Shown here: positions 1 through 11,331 of the stretch, in pieces
Numbering within the stretch: the first letter of the stretch is position 1
Layout of the letters: every line of letters begins with the position of its first letter
Assembly: GCF_029227915.1 (NCBI RefSeq)
Contig: NC_079876.1
Coordinates: 1,242,001-1,306,000 of the forward strand
Length of the DNA: 64,000 nt
Reading direction: 5' to 3'
From: Hydractinia symbiolongicarpus
Lineage: Eukaryota; Cnidaria; Hydrozoa; Anthoathecata; Hydractiniidae
Program-made: the position numbers and the translations under genes
The notes under the pieces: generated by a model
Databases searched by the model: none
Seen by the model: only the letters and a program-made list of their open reading frames with translations
Told to the model about the DNA's origin: nothing

Positions 1-203
1 ACGATTTTTTAAATTATTTTTTCACCACTAAAACGCATGAGACTTGTAGTTTTCAAAAATGTTTTCATTTTTGATGAGACGCTGAATAAAAGAAGTTTAA
101 TCGCCGGCACACGAAAACCCGCGATTTCCCGTAAATCCCGGGTTTGGCCCGTATAGTCAAAAGTGTACAAAGAAAATACCCAGGGAGTAAACTCATTTCC
201 CGA
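1..203 (+). repeat. Type monomer of the satellite (landmarks used in other entries)
   Basis: This first complete unit shows the internal plan. T-runs lie at 5-10 and 17-22, the A/T inverted repeat at 53-74, and the NaeI-type palindrome GCCGGC in the 'tcgccggc' block just after position 100. The GC hairpin is at 139-151, and a palindromic gtatac element lies at about 165-170 in most copies (here mutated to gtgtac). Hand-counted composition is 77 G+C of 203 (38%): 26 of the first 100 and 51 of the last 103. It has 41 C, 36 G and 12 CpG, about 1.6 times the expected number. It carries the private variant 'ggcacacg' in place of the usual 'ggcaaacg', which makes it a useful marker for tracking HOR copies. 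Confidence 0.95.
53..74. repeat. A/T-rich inverted repeat present in each monomer (type copy)
   Basis: The left arm TCAAAAATG (53-61), loop TTTT (62-65) and right arm CATTTTTGA (66-74) form a perfect 9-bp stem with a 4-nt loop. The element recurs in nearly every monomer. In monomers with 'tttttaaaaatg' the ninth and eighth base pairs are disturbed and the core stem falls to AAAAATG/CATTTTT (7 bp). Those copies gain a TTTTTAAAAA palindrome instead. Single-base changes in some copies, such as 'aagaatg' or 'aaaaaag', weaken the stem further. Short dyads of this kind could extrude as cruciforms or bind protein; no function is shown by the sequence. Confidence 0.85.
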
Positions 204-1351
204 ACGATTTTTTAAATCACTTTTTCACCACTTAAACGCATGAGACTTATAGTTTTTAAAAATGTTTTCATTTTTGATGAGACGCTGAATAAAAGAAGTT
301 TAATCGCCGGCAAACGAAAACCTGCGATTTCCCGTAAATCCTGGACTCGGCCCGTATAGTCAAAAGTATACAAAGAAAGTACCCAGGGAGTAAACTCATT
401 TCCCAAACGATTTTTTAAATTATTATTTCACCACTAAAACGCATGAGACTTGTAGTTTTCAAAAATGTTTTCATTTTTGATGAGACGCTGAATAAAAGCA
501 GTTTAATCGCCGGCAAACGAAAACCTGCGATTTCCCCAAATCCCAGACTCGGCCCGTATAGTCAAAAGTATACAAAGAAAGTACCCAGGGAGTAAAATCA
601 TTTCCAGAACGATTTTTTAAATTATTTTTTCACCACTAAAACGCATAAGACTTGTAGTTTTTAAAAATGTTTTCATTTTTGATGACACGCTGAATAAAAG
701 AAGTTTAATCGCCAGCAAACGAAAACCCGCGATTTCCCGTAAATCCCGGGCTTGGCCGTATAGTCAAAAGTATACAAAGAAAGTACCCAGGGAGTAAACT
801 CATTTCCCGAACGATTTTTAAATTACTTTTTCACCACTAAAACGCATGAGACTTGTAGTTTTCAAAAATGTTTTCATTTTTGATGAGACGCTGAATAAAA
901 GCAGTTTAATCGCCGGCATACGAAAACCTGCGATTTCCCTAAATCCCGGACTCGGCCCGTATAGTCAAAAGTATACAAAGAAAGTACCCAGGGAGTAAAC
1001 TCATTTCCCGAACGATTTTTTATATTATTTTTTTACCACTAAACGCATGAGACTTGTAGTTTTAAAAAATGTTTTCATTTTTGATGAGACGCTGAATAAA
1101 AGAAGTTTAATCGCCGGCAAACGAAAATCCGCGACTTCCCGTAAATCCCGGACTCGGCTAGTATAGTCAAAGGTATACAAAGAAAGTACAAAGGGAGTAA
1201 ACTCATTTCCCGAACGTTTTTTTAAATTATTTTTTCACCACTAAAACGCATGAGACTTGTAGTTTTCAAAAATGTTTTCATTTTTGATGAGACGCTTAAG
1301 GAAAGAGGTTTAATCGCCGGCAAACGAAATCCCGCGATTTCCCGTAAATCC

Positions 1352-1364
1352 CGGGCTTGGCCCG
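1352..1364. repeat. GC-rich mini-hairpin of the monomer, TTG-loop version
   Basis: CGGGC, loop TTG, GCCCG: a perfect 5-bp GC stem in an otherwise A/T-rich satellite. It sits in the G+C-rich half of the monomer, just after 'cccgtaaatc'. This is one of the commonest versions across the window. Copies with 'cggcttgg' (one G lost), 'ggcacg' or 'cggactcgg' have a weakened or rearranged stem; the last can still pair CCG with CGG around GACT. Confidence 0.8.
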
Positions 1365-4300
1365 TATATCGAATGTATACAAAGAAAGTACCCTGTGAGT
1401 AAACTCATTTCCAGAACGATTTTTTAAATTATTTTTTCACCACTAAAACGCATAAGACTTGTAGTTTTTAAAAATGTTTTCATTTTTGATGAGACGCTGA
1501 ATAAAAGAAGTTTAATCGCCGGCAAACGAAAACCTGCGATTTCCCGTAAATCCCGGCTTGGCCCGTATGGTCAAAAGTATAGAAAGAAAGTACCCAGGGA
1601 GTAAACTCATTTCCCGAACGATTTTTTAATATATTTTTTCACCACTAAAACGCATGAGACTTGTAGTTTTCAAAAATGTTTTCATTTTTGATGAGACGCT
1701 GAATAAAAGAAGTTTAATCGCCGGCAAACGAAAACCCGCGATTTCCCGTAAATCCCGGGCTTGGCCCGTATAGTCGAATGTATACAAAGAAAGTACCCAG
1801 GGAGTAAACTCATTTCCAGAACGATTTTTTAAATTATTTTTTCACCACTAAAACGCATAAGACTTGTAGTTTTTAAAAATGTTTTCATTTTTGATGAGAC
1901 GCTGAATAAAAGAAGTTTAATCGCCGGCAAACGAAAACCCGTGATTTCCCGTAAATCTCGGCTTGGCCCGTATAGTCAAAAGTATACAAAGAAAGTACCC
2001 AGGGAGTAAACTCATTTCCCGAACGATTTTTTAAATTATTTTTTCACCACTAAAACGCATGAGACTTGTAGTTTTCAAAAATGTTTTCATTTTTGATGAG
2101 ACGCTGAATAAAAGAAGTTTAATCGCCGGCACACGAAAACCCGCGATTTCCCGTAAATCCCGGGTTTGGCCCGTATAGTCAAAAGTATACAAAGATAATA
2201 CCCAGGGAGTAAGCTCATTTCCCGAACGATTTTTTAAATCACTTTTTCACCACTAAAACGCATGAGACTTGTAGTTTTTAAAAATGTTTTCATTTTTGAT
2301 GAGACGCTGAATAAAAGAAGTTTAATCGCCGGCAAACGAAAACCTGCGATTTCCCGTAAATCCTGGACTCGGCCCGTATAGTCAAAAGTATACAAAGAAA
2401 GTACCCAGGGAGTAAACTCATTTCCCAAACGATTTTTTAAATTATTATTTCACCACAAAAACGCATGAAACTTGTAGTTTTCAAGAATGTTTTCATTTTT
2501 GATGAGACGCTGAATAGAAGCAGTTTAATCGCCGGCAAACGAAAACCCGAGATTTCCCGTAAATCCCGGGCTTGGCACGTATAGTCGAATGTATACAAAG
2601 AAAGTACCCTGTGAGTAAACTCATTTCCAGAACGATTTTTTAAATTATTTTTTCATCACTAAAACGCATAAGACTTATAGTTTCTAAAAATGTTTTCATT
2701 TTTGATGAGACGCTGAATAAAAGAAGTTTAATCGCCGGCAAACGAAAACCCGCGATTTCCCGTAAAATCCGGCTTGGCCCGTATAGTCAAAAGTATACAA
2801 AGAAAGTACCCAGGAAGTAAACTCATTTCCCGAACGATTTTTTAAATTATTTTTTCACCACTAAAACGCATAAGACTTGTAGTTTTTAAAAATGTTTTCA
2901 TTTTTGATGAGACGCTGAATAAAAGAAGTTTAATCGCCGGCAAACGAAAACCCGCGATTTCCCGTAAATCCTGGGCTTGGCCGTATCGTCAAAAGTATAC
3001 AAAGAAAGTACCCAGGGAGTAAACTCGTTTCCGGAACGATTTTTTAAATCACTTTTTCACCACTAAAACGCATGAGACTTGTAGTTTTCAAAAATGTTTT
3101 CATTTTTGATGAGACGCTGAAAAAAAGCAGTTTAATCGCCGGCAAACGAAGACCTGCGATTTCCCGTAAATCCCGGCTTGGCCCGTATAGTCAAAAGTAT
3201 ACAAAGAAAGTACCCAGGGAGTAAACTCATTTCCCGAACGATTTTTTAAATAATTTTTTCACCACTAAAACGCATAAGACTTGTAGTTTTTAAAAATGTT
3301 TTCATTTTTGATGAGACGCTGAATAAAAGAAGTTTAATCGCCGGCAAACGAAAACCTGCGATTTCCCGTAAATCCCGGCTTGGCCCGTATAGTCAAAAGT
3401 ATAGAAAGAAAGTACCCAGGGAGTAAACTCATTTCCCGAACGATTTTTTAAATTATTTTTTCACCACTAAAACGCATGAGACTTGTAGTTTTCAAAAATG
3501 TTTTCATTTTTGATGAGACGCTGAATAAAAGAAGTTTAATCGCCGGCAAACGAAAACCCGCGATTTCCCGTAAATCCCGGGCTTGGCCCGTATAGTCGAA
3601 TGTATACAAAGAAAGTACACAGGGAGTAAACTCATTTCCAGAACGATTTTTTAAATTATTTTTTCACCACTAAAACGCAGAAGACTTGTAGTTTTTAAAA
3701 ATGTTTTCATTTTTGATGAGACGCTGAATAAAAGAAGTTTAATCGCCGGCAAACGAAAACCCGTGATTTCCCGTAAATCCCGGCTTGGCCCGTATAGTCA
3801 AAAGTATACAAAGAAAGTACCCAGGGAGTAAACTCATTTCCCGAACGATTTTTTAAATTATTTTTTCACCACTAAAACGCATGAGACTTGTAGTTTTCAA
3901 AAATGTTTTCATTTTTGATGAGACGCTGAATAAAAGAAGTTTAATCGCCGGCACACGAAAACCCGCGATTTCCCGTAAATCCCGGGTTTGGCCCGTATAG
4001 TCAAAAGTATACAAAGAAAATACCCAGGGAGTAAACTCATTTCCCGAACGATTTTTTAAATCACTTTTTCACCACTAAAACGCATGAGACTTGTAGTTTT
4101 CAAAAATGTTTTCATTTTTGATGAGACGCTGAATAAAAGAAGTTTAATCGCCGGCAAACGAAAATCCGCGACTTCCCGTAAATCCCGGACTCGATCAGTA
4201 TAGTCAAAAGTATACAAAGAAAGTACAAAGGGAGTAAACTCATTTCCCGAACGTTTTTTTAAATTATTTTTTCACCACTAAAACGCATGAGACTTGTAGT

Positions 4301-6074
4301 TTTCAAAAATGTTTTCATTTTTGATGAGACGTTTAATGAAAGAGGTTTAATCGCCGGCAAACGAAATCCGGCGATTTCCCGTAAATCCCGGGCTTGGCCC
4401 GTATAGTCGAATGTATACAAAGAAAGTACCCTGTGAGTAAACTCATTTCCAGAATGATTTTTTAAATTATTTTTTCACCACTAAAGCGCATAAGACTTGT
4501 AGTTTTTAAAAATGTTTTCATTTTTGATGAGACGCTGAATAAAAGAAGTTTAATCGCCGGCAAACGAAAACCCGCGACTTCCCGTAAATCCCGGGTTTGG
4601 CCCGTATAGTCAAAAGTATACAAAGAAAGTACCCTGGGAGTAAACTCATTTCCCGAACGATTTTTTATATTATTTTTTTACCACTAAACGCATGAGACTT
4701 GTAGTTTTCAAAAATGTTTTCATTTTTGATGAGACGCTGAATAAAAGAAGTTTAATCGCCGGCAAACGAAAATCCGCGACTTCCCGTAAATCCCGGACTC
4801 GGCCAGTATAGTCAAAAGTATACAAAGAAAGTACAAAGGGAGTAAATCCATTTCCCGAACGTTTTTTTAAATTATTTTTTCACCACTAAAACGCATGAGA
4901 CTTGTAGTTTTCAAAAATGTTTTCATTTTTGATGAGACGCTTAATGAAAGAGGTTTAATCGCCGGCAAACGAAATCCCGCGATTTCCCGTAAATCCCGGG
5001 CTTGGCCCGTATAGTCGAATGTATACAAAGAAAGTACCCTGTGAGTAAACTCATTTCCAGAACGATTTTTTAAATTAATTTTTCACCACTAAAACGCATA
5101 AGACTTGTAATTTTCAAAAATGTTTTCATTTTTGATGAGACGCTGAATAAAAGAAGTTTAATCGCCGGCAAACGAAAACCCGCGATTTCCCGTAAATCCC
5201 GGGCTTGGCCCGTATAGTCGAATGTATACAAAGAAAGTACCCAGGGAGTAAACTCATTTCCAGAACGATTTTTTAAATTATTTTTTCACCACTAAAACGC
5301 ATAAGACTTGTAGTTTTTAAAAATGTTTTCATTTTTAATGAGACGCTGAATAAAAGAAGTTTAATCGCCGGCAAACGAAAACCCGTGATTTCCCGTAAAT
5401 CCCGGCTTGGCCCGTATAGTCAAAAGTATACAAAGAAAGTACCCAGGGAGTAAACTCATTTCCCGAACGATTTTTTAAATTATTTTTTCACCACTAAAAC
5501 GCATGAGACTTGTAGTTTTCAAAAATGTTTTCATTTTTGATGAGACGCTGAATAAAAGAAGTTTAATCGCCGGCACACGAAAACCCGCGATTTCCCGTAA
5601 ATCCCGGGTTTGGCCCGTATAGTCAAAAGTGTACAAAGAAAATACCCAGGGAGTAAACTCATTTCCCGAACGATTTTTTAAATCACTTTTTCACCACTTA
5701 AACGCATGAGACTTATAGTTTTTAAAAATGTTTTCATTTTTGATGAGACGCTGAATAAAAGAAGTTTAATCGCCGGCAAACGAAAACCTGCGATTTCCCG
5801 TAAATCCTGGACTCGGCCCGTATAGTCAAAAGTATACAAAGAAAGTACCCAGGGAGTAAACTCATTTCCCAAACGATTTTTTAAATTATTATTTCACCAC
5901 TAAAACGCATGAGACTTGTAGTTTTCAAAAATGTTTTCATTTTTGATGAGACGCTGAATAAAAGCAGTTTAATCGCCGGCAAACGAAAACCTGCGATTTC
6001 CCTAAATCCCAGACTCGGCCCGTATAGTCAAAAGTATACAAAGAAAGTACCCAGGGAGTAAAATCATTTCCAGA

Positions 6075-8092
6075 ACGATTTTTTAAATTATTTTTTCACC
6101 ACTAAAACGCATAAGACTTGTAGTTTTTAAAAATGTTTTCATTTTTGATGACACGCTGAATAAAAGAAGTTTAATCGCCAGCAAACGAAAACCCGCGATT
6201 TCCCGTAAATCCCGGGCTTGGCCGTATAGTCAAAAGTATACAAAGAAAGTACCCAGGGAGTAAACTCATTTCCCGAACGATTTTTAAATTACTTTTTCAC
6301 CACTAAAACGCATGAGACTTGTAGTTTTCAAAAATGTTTTCATTTTTGATGAGACGCTGAATAAAAGCAGTTTAATCGCCGGCATACGAAAACCTGCGAT
6401 TTCCCTAAATCCCGGACTCGGCCCGTATAGTCAAAAGTATACAAAGAAAGTACCCAGGGAGTAAACTCATTTCCCGAACGATTTTTTATATTATTTTTTT
6501 ACCACTAAACGCATGAGACTTGTAGTTTTAAAAAATGTTTTCATTTTTGATGAGACGCTGAATAAAAGAAGTTTAATCGCCGGCAAACGAAAATCCGCGA
6601 CTTCCCGTAAATCCCGGACTCGGCTAGTATAGTCAAAGGTATACAAAGAAAGTACAAAGGGAGTAAACTCATTTCCCGAACGTTTTTTTAAATTATTTTT
6701 TCACCACTAAAACGCATGAGACTTGTAGTTTTCAAAAATGTTTTCATTTTTGATGAGACGCTTAAGGAAAGAGGTTTAATCGCCGGCAAACGAAATCCCG
6801 CGATTTCCCGTAAATCCCGGGCTTGGCCCGTATATCGAATGTATACAAAGAAAGTACCCTGTGAGTAAACTCATTTCCAGAACGATTTTTTAAATTATTT
6901 TTTCACCACTAAAACGCATAAGACTTGTAGTTTTTAAAAATGTTTTCATTTTTGATGAGACGCTGAATAAAAGAAGTTTAATCGCCGGCAAACGAAAACC
7001 TGCGATTTCCCGTAAATCCCGGCTTGGCCCGTATGGTCAAAAGTATAGAAAGAAAGTACCCAGGGAGTAAACTCATTTCCCGAACGATTTTTTAATATAT
7101 TTTTTCACCACTAAAACGCATGAGACTTGTAGTTTTTAAAAATGTTTTCATTTTTGATGACACGCTGAATAAAAGAAGTTTAATCGCCAGCAAACGAAAA
7201 CCCGCGATTTCCCGTAAATCCCGGGCTTGGCCGTATAGTCAAAAGTATACAAAGAAAGTACCCAGGGAGTAAACTCATTTCCCGAACGATTTTTAAATTA
7301 CTTTTTCACCACTAAAACGCATGAGACTTGTAGTTTTCAAAAATGTTTTCATTTTTGATGAGACGCTGAATAAAAGCAGTTTAATCGCCGGCATACGAAA
7401 ACCTGCGATTTCCCTAAATCCCGGACTCGGCCCGTATAGTCAAAAGTATACAAAGAAAGTACCCAGGGAGTAAACTCATTTCCCGAACGATTTTTTATAT
7501 TATTTTTTTACCACTAAACGCATGAGACTTGTAGTTTTAAAAAATGTTTTCATTTTTGATGAGACGCTGAATAAAAGAAGTTTAATCGCCGGCAAACGAA
7601 AATCCGCGACTTCCCGTAAATCCCGGACTCGGCTAGTATAGTCAAAGGTATACAAAGAAAGTACAAAGGGAGTAAACTCATTTCCCGAACGTTTTTTTAA
7701 ATTATTTTTTCACCACTAAAACGCATGAGACTTGTAGTTTTCAAAAATGTTTTCATTTTTGATGAGACGCTTAAGGAAAGAGGTTTAATCGCCGGCAAAC
7801 GAAATCCCGCGATTTCCCGTAAATCCCGGGCTTGGCCCGTATATCGAATGTATACAAAGAAAGTACCCTGTGAGTAAACTCATTTCCAGAACGATTTTTT
7901 AAATTATTTTTTCACCACTAAAACGCATAAGACTTGTAGTTTTTAAAAATGTTTTCATTTTTGATGAGACGCTGAATAAAAGAAGTTTAATCGCCGGCAA
8001 ACGAAAACCTGCGATTTCCCGTAAATCCCGGCTTGGCCCGTATGGTCAAAAGTATAGAAAGAAAGTACCCAGGGAGTAAACTCATTTCCCGA
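6075..8092 (+). repeat. Tandem duplication of a five-monomer block (2 x 1,009 bp)
   Basis: Monomers 6075-7083 are repeated at 7084-8092. Both carry 'gatgacacgctg' with 'gccagc', then 'ggcatacg', then 'aaaatccgcgac' with 'cggctag', then 'cttaaggaaagagg', then 'gtatggtc'. The joining monomer at 7084 is a chimera. Its start ('taatatat', gcatgag) matches the monomer at 8093, and everything from the 'tttttaaaa' tract on matches the monomer at 6075. The crossover therefore lies between the diagnostic bases at 7122 and 7137. Copies 1 and 3 of the HOR lack this duplication. Confidence 0.88.
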
Positions 8093-8295
8093 ACGATTTT
8101 TTAATATATTTTTTCACCACTAAAACGCATGAGACTTGTAGTTTTCAAAAATGTTTTCATTTTTGATGAGACGCTGAATAAAAGAAGTTTAATCGCCGGC
8201 AAACGAAAACCCGCGATTTCCCGTAAATCCCGGGCTTGGCCCGTATAGTCGAATGTATACAAAGAAAGTACCCAGGGAGTAAACTCATTTCCAGA

Positions 8296-8498
8296 ACGAT
8301 TTTTTAAATTATTTTTTCACCACTAAAACGCATAAGACTTGTAGTTTTTAAAAATGTTTTCATTTTTGATGAGACGCTGAATAAAAGAAGTTTAATCGCC
8401 GGCAAACGAAAACCCGCGATTTCCCGTAAATCCCGGGCTTGGCCCGTATAGTCGAATGTATACAAAGAAAGTACCCAGGGAGTAAACTCATTTCCAGA
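8296..8498 (+). repeat. Single extra monomer inserted in HOR copy 2
   Basis: Relative to copy 1 (after 1821) and copy 3, one additional 203-bp unit is present. It begins like the following monomer (gcataag, tttttaaaa) and ends like the preceding one (cccgcg, cgggcttgg, tcgaatg). It is the product expected of an unequal crossover displaced by one monomer. Confidence 0.75.
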
Positions 8499-9713
8499 AC
8501 GATTTTTTAAATTATTTTTTCACCACTAAAACGCATAAGACTTGTAGTTTTTAAAAATGTTTTCATTTTTGATGAGACGCTGAATAAAAGAAGTTTAATC
8601 GCCGGCAAACGAAAACCCGTGATTTCCCGTAAATCTCGGCTTTGCCCGTATAGTCAAAAGTATACAAAGAAAGTACCCAGGGAGTAAACTCATTTCCCGA
8701 ACGATTTTTTAAATTATTTTTTCACCACTAAAACGCATGAGACTTGTAGTTTTCAAAAATGTTTTCATTTTTGATGAGACGCTGAATAAAAGAAGTTTAA
8801 TCGCCGGCACACGAAAACCCGCGATTTCCCGTAAATCCCGGGTTTGGCCCGTATAGTCAAAAGTATACAAAGATAATACCCAGGGAGTAAACTCATTTCC
8901 CGAACGATTTTTTAAATCACTTTTTCACCACTAAAACGCATGAGACTTGTAGTTTTTAAAAATGTTTTCATTTTTGATGAGACGCTGAATAAAAGAAGTT
9001 TAATCGCCGGCAAACGAAAACCTGCGATTTCCCGTAAATCCTGGACTCGGCCCGTATAGTCAAAAGTATACAAAGAAAGTACCCAGGGAGTAAACTCATT
9101 TCCCAAACGATTTTTTAAATTATTATTTCACCACAAAAACGCATGAAACTTGTAGTTTTCAAGAATGTTTTCATTTTTGATGAGACGCTGAATAGAAGCA
9201 GTTTAATCGCCGGCAAACGAAAACCCGAGATTTCCCGTAAATCCCGGGCTTGGCACGTATAGTCGAATGTATACAAAGAAAGTACCCTGTGAGTAAACTC
9301 ATTTCCAGAACGATTTTTTAAATTATTTTTTCATCACTAAAACGCATAAGACTTATAGTTTCTAAAAATGTTTTCATTTTTGATGAGACGCTGAATAAAA
9401 GAAGTTTAATCGCCGGCAAACGAAAACCCGCGATTTCCCGTAAAATCCGGCTTGGCCCGTATAGTCAAAAGTATACAAAGAAAGTACCCAGGAAGTAAAC
9501 TCATTTCCCGAACGATTTTTTAAATTATTTTTTCACCACTAAAACGCATAAGACTTGTAGTTTTTAAAAATGTTTTCATTTTTGATGAGACGCTGAATAA
9601 AAGAAGTTTAATCGCCGGCAAACGAAAACCCGCGATTTCCCGTAAATCCTGGGCTTGGCCGTATCGTCAAAAGTATACAAAGAAAGTACCCAGGGAGTAA
9701 ACTCGTTTCCGGA

Positions 9714-11331
9714 ACGATTTTTTAAATCACTTTTTCACCACTAAAACGCATGAGACTTGTAGTTTTCAAAAATGTTTTCATTTTTGATGAGACGCTGAAA
9801 AAAAGCAGTTTAATCGCCGGCAAACGAAAACCTGCGATTTCCCGTAAATCCCGGCTTGGCCCGTATAGTCAAAAGTATACAAAGAAAGTACCCAGGGAGT
9901 AAACTCATTTCCCGAACGATTTTTTAAATAATTTTTTCACCACTAAAACGCATAAGACTTGTAGTTTTTAAAAATGTTTTCATTTTTGATGAGACGCTGA
10001 ATAAAAGAAGTTTAATCGCCGGCAAACGAAAACCTGCGATTTCCCGTAAATCCCGGCTTGGCCCGTATAGTCAAAAGTATAGAAAGAAAGTACCCAGGGA
10101 GTAAACTCATTTCCCGAACGATTTTTTAAATTATTTTTTCACCACTAAAACGCATGAGACTTGTAGTTTTCAAAAATGTTTTCATTTTTGATGAGACGCT
10201 GAATAAAAGAAGTTTAATCGCCGGCAAACGAAAACCCGCGATTTCCCGTAAATCCCGGGCTTGGCCCGTATAGTCGAATGTATACAAAGAAAGTACCCAG
10301 GGAGTAAACTCATTTCCAGAACGATTTTTTAAATTATTTTTTCACCACTAAAACGCATAAGACTTGTAGTTTTTAAAAATGTTTTCATTTTTGATGAGAC
10401 GCTGAATAAAAGAAGTTTAATCGCCGGCAAACGAAAACCCGCGATTTCCCGTAAATCCTGGGCTTGGCCGTATCGTCAAAAGTATACAAAGAAAGTACCC
10501 AGGGAGTAAACTCGTTTCCGGAACGATTTTTTAAATCACTTTTTCACCACTAAAACGCATGAGACTTGTAGTTTTCAAAAATGTTTTCATTTTTGATGAG
10601 ACGCTGAAAAAAAGCAGTTTAATCGCCGGCAAACGAAGACCTGCGATTTCCCGTAAATCCCGGCTTGGCCCGTATAGTCAAAAGTATACAAAGAAAGTAC
10701 CCAGGGAGTAAACTCATTTCCCGAACGATTTTTTAAATAATTTTTTCACCACTAAAACGCATAAGACTTGTAGTTTTTAAAAATGTTTTCATTTTTGATG
10801 AGACGCTGAATAAAAGAAGTTTAATCGCCGGCAAACGAAAACCTGCGATTTCCCGTAAATCCCGGCTTGGCCCGTATAGTCAAAAGTATAGAAAGAAAGT
10901 ACCCAGGGAGTAAACTCATTTCCCGAACGATTTTTTAAATTATTTTTTCACCACTAAAACGCATGAGACTTGTAGTTTTCAAAAATGTTTTCATTTTTGA
11001 TGAGACGCTGAATAAAAGAAGTTTAATCGCCGGCAAACGAAAACCCGCGATTTCCCGTAAATCCCGGGCTTGGCCCGTATAGTCGAATGTATACAAAGAA
11101 AGTACACAGGGAGTAAACTCATTTCCAGAACGATTTTTTAAATTATTTTTTCACCACTAAAACGCATAAGACTTGTAGTTTTTAAAAATGTTTTCATTTT
11201 TGATGAGACGCTGAATAAAAGAAGTTTAATCGCCGGCAAACGAAAACCCGTGATTTCCCGTAAATCCCGGCTTGGCCCGTATAGTCAAAAGTATACAAAG
11301 AAAGTACCCAGGGAGTAAACTCATTTCCCGA
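9714..11331 (+). repeat. Four-monomer duplication in HOR copy 2 (2 x 809 bp)
   Basis: Blocks 9714-10522 and 10523-11331 both run through the series 'ggaacg' plus 'taaatcac' plus 'gaaaaaaagcag', then 'taaataatt', then the 'tcgaatg' monomer. The monomer at 10321 is a chimera whose first part matches the one at 3643 and whose last part has 'cctgggcttggccgtatcg'. The second block shares 'aacgaagacc' and 'tacacaggg' with HOR copy 1 (3036-3845), while the first block has 'aacgaaaacc' and 'tacccaggg', like copy 3. The two tandem blocks are therefore not each other's closest relatives. Confidence 0.8.

Larger units (their letters stand above)
1..5466 (+). repeat. Domain I HOR, copy 1: 27 monomers, 5,466 bp
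   Basis: The sequence from 1 reappears from 5467 and again from 12751 with the same ordered private variants, for example 'ggcacacg', then 'taaatcac' with 'cctggactcgg', then 'cccagactcgg', then 'gatgacacgctg' with 'gccagc'. The copy length is 5,466 bp. Inside it the 'ggcacacg' monomers fall at 1, 2023 and 3845, with the next copy at 5467, giving sub-blocks of 10, 9 and 8 monomers. This suggests the 27-mer arose from staggered duplications of a shorter ancestor. The phase of the unit is arbitrary because the window begins inside the array. Confidence 0.9.

Noticed and set aside
305-320. Possible CENP-B box on the minus strand (TTTTCGTTTGCCGG)
   Set aside because: Only the TTCG part matches. 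The required A and the CGGG core at their fixed spacing are absent, here and in the other monomers read.
212-406. Recurring 64-codon minus-strand open frame (first copy here; the same frame opens in about 29 monomers up to 57328)
   Set aside because: It is a chance reading of one satellite monomer that appears only where stop-creating bases happen to be absent, mostly in 'cctggactcgg' monomers. It fits within a single repeat and most sister monomers break it. It has no recognisable domain, and variation follows HOR copying rather than coding constraint.
8093-8110. TATA-like element in 'taatatattttttc' monomers as a promoter
   Set aside because: It is a one- or two-base variant of the usual 'taaattattttttc' T-run shared by HOR copies, with no transcript or gene downstream.
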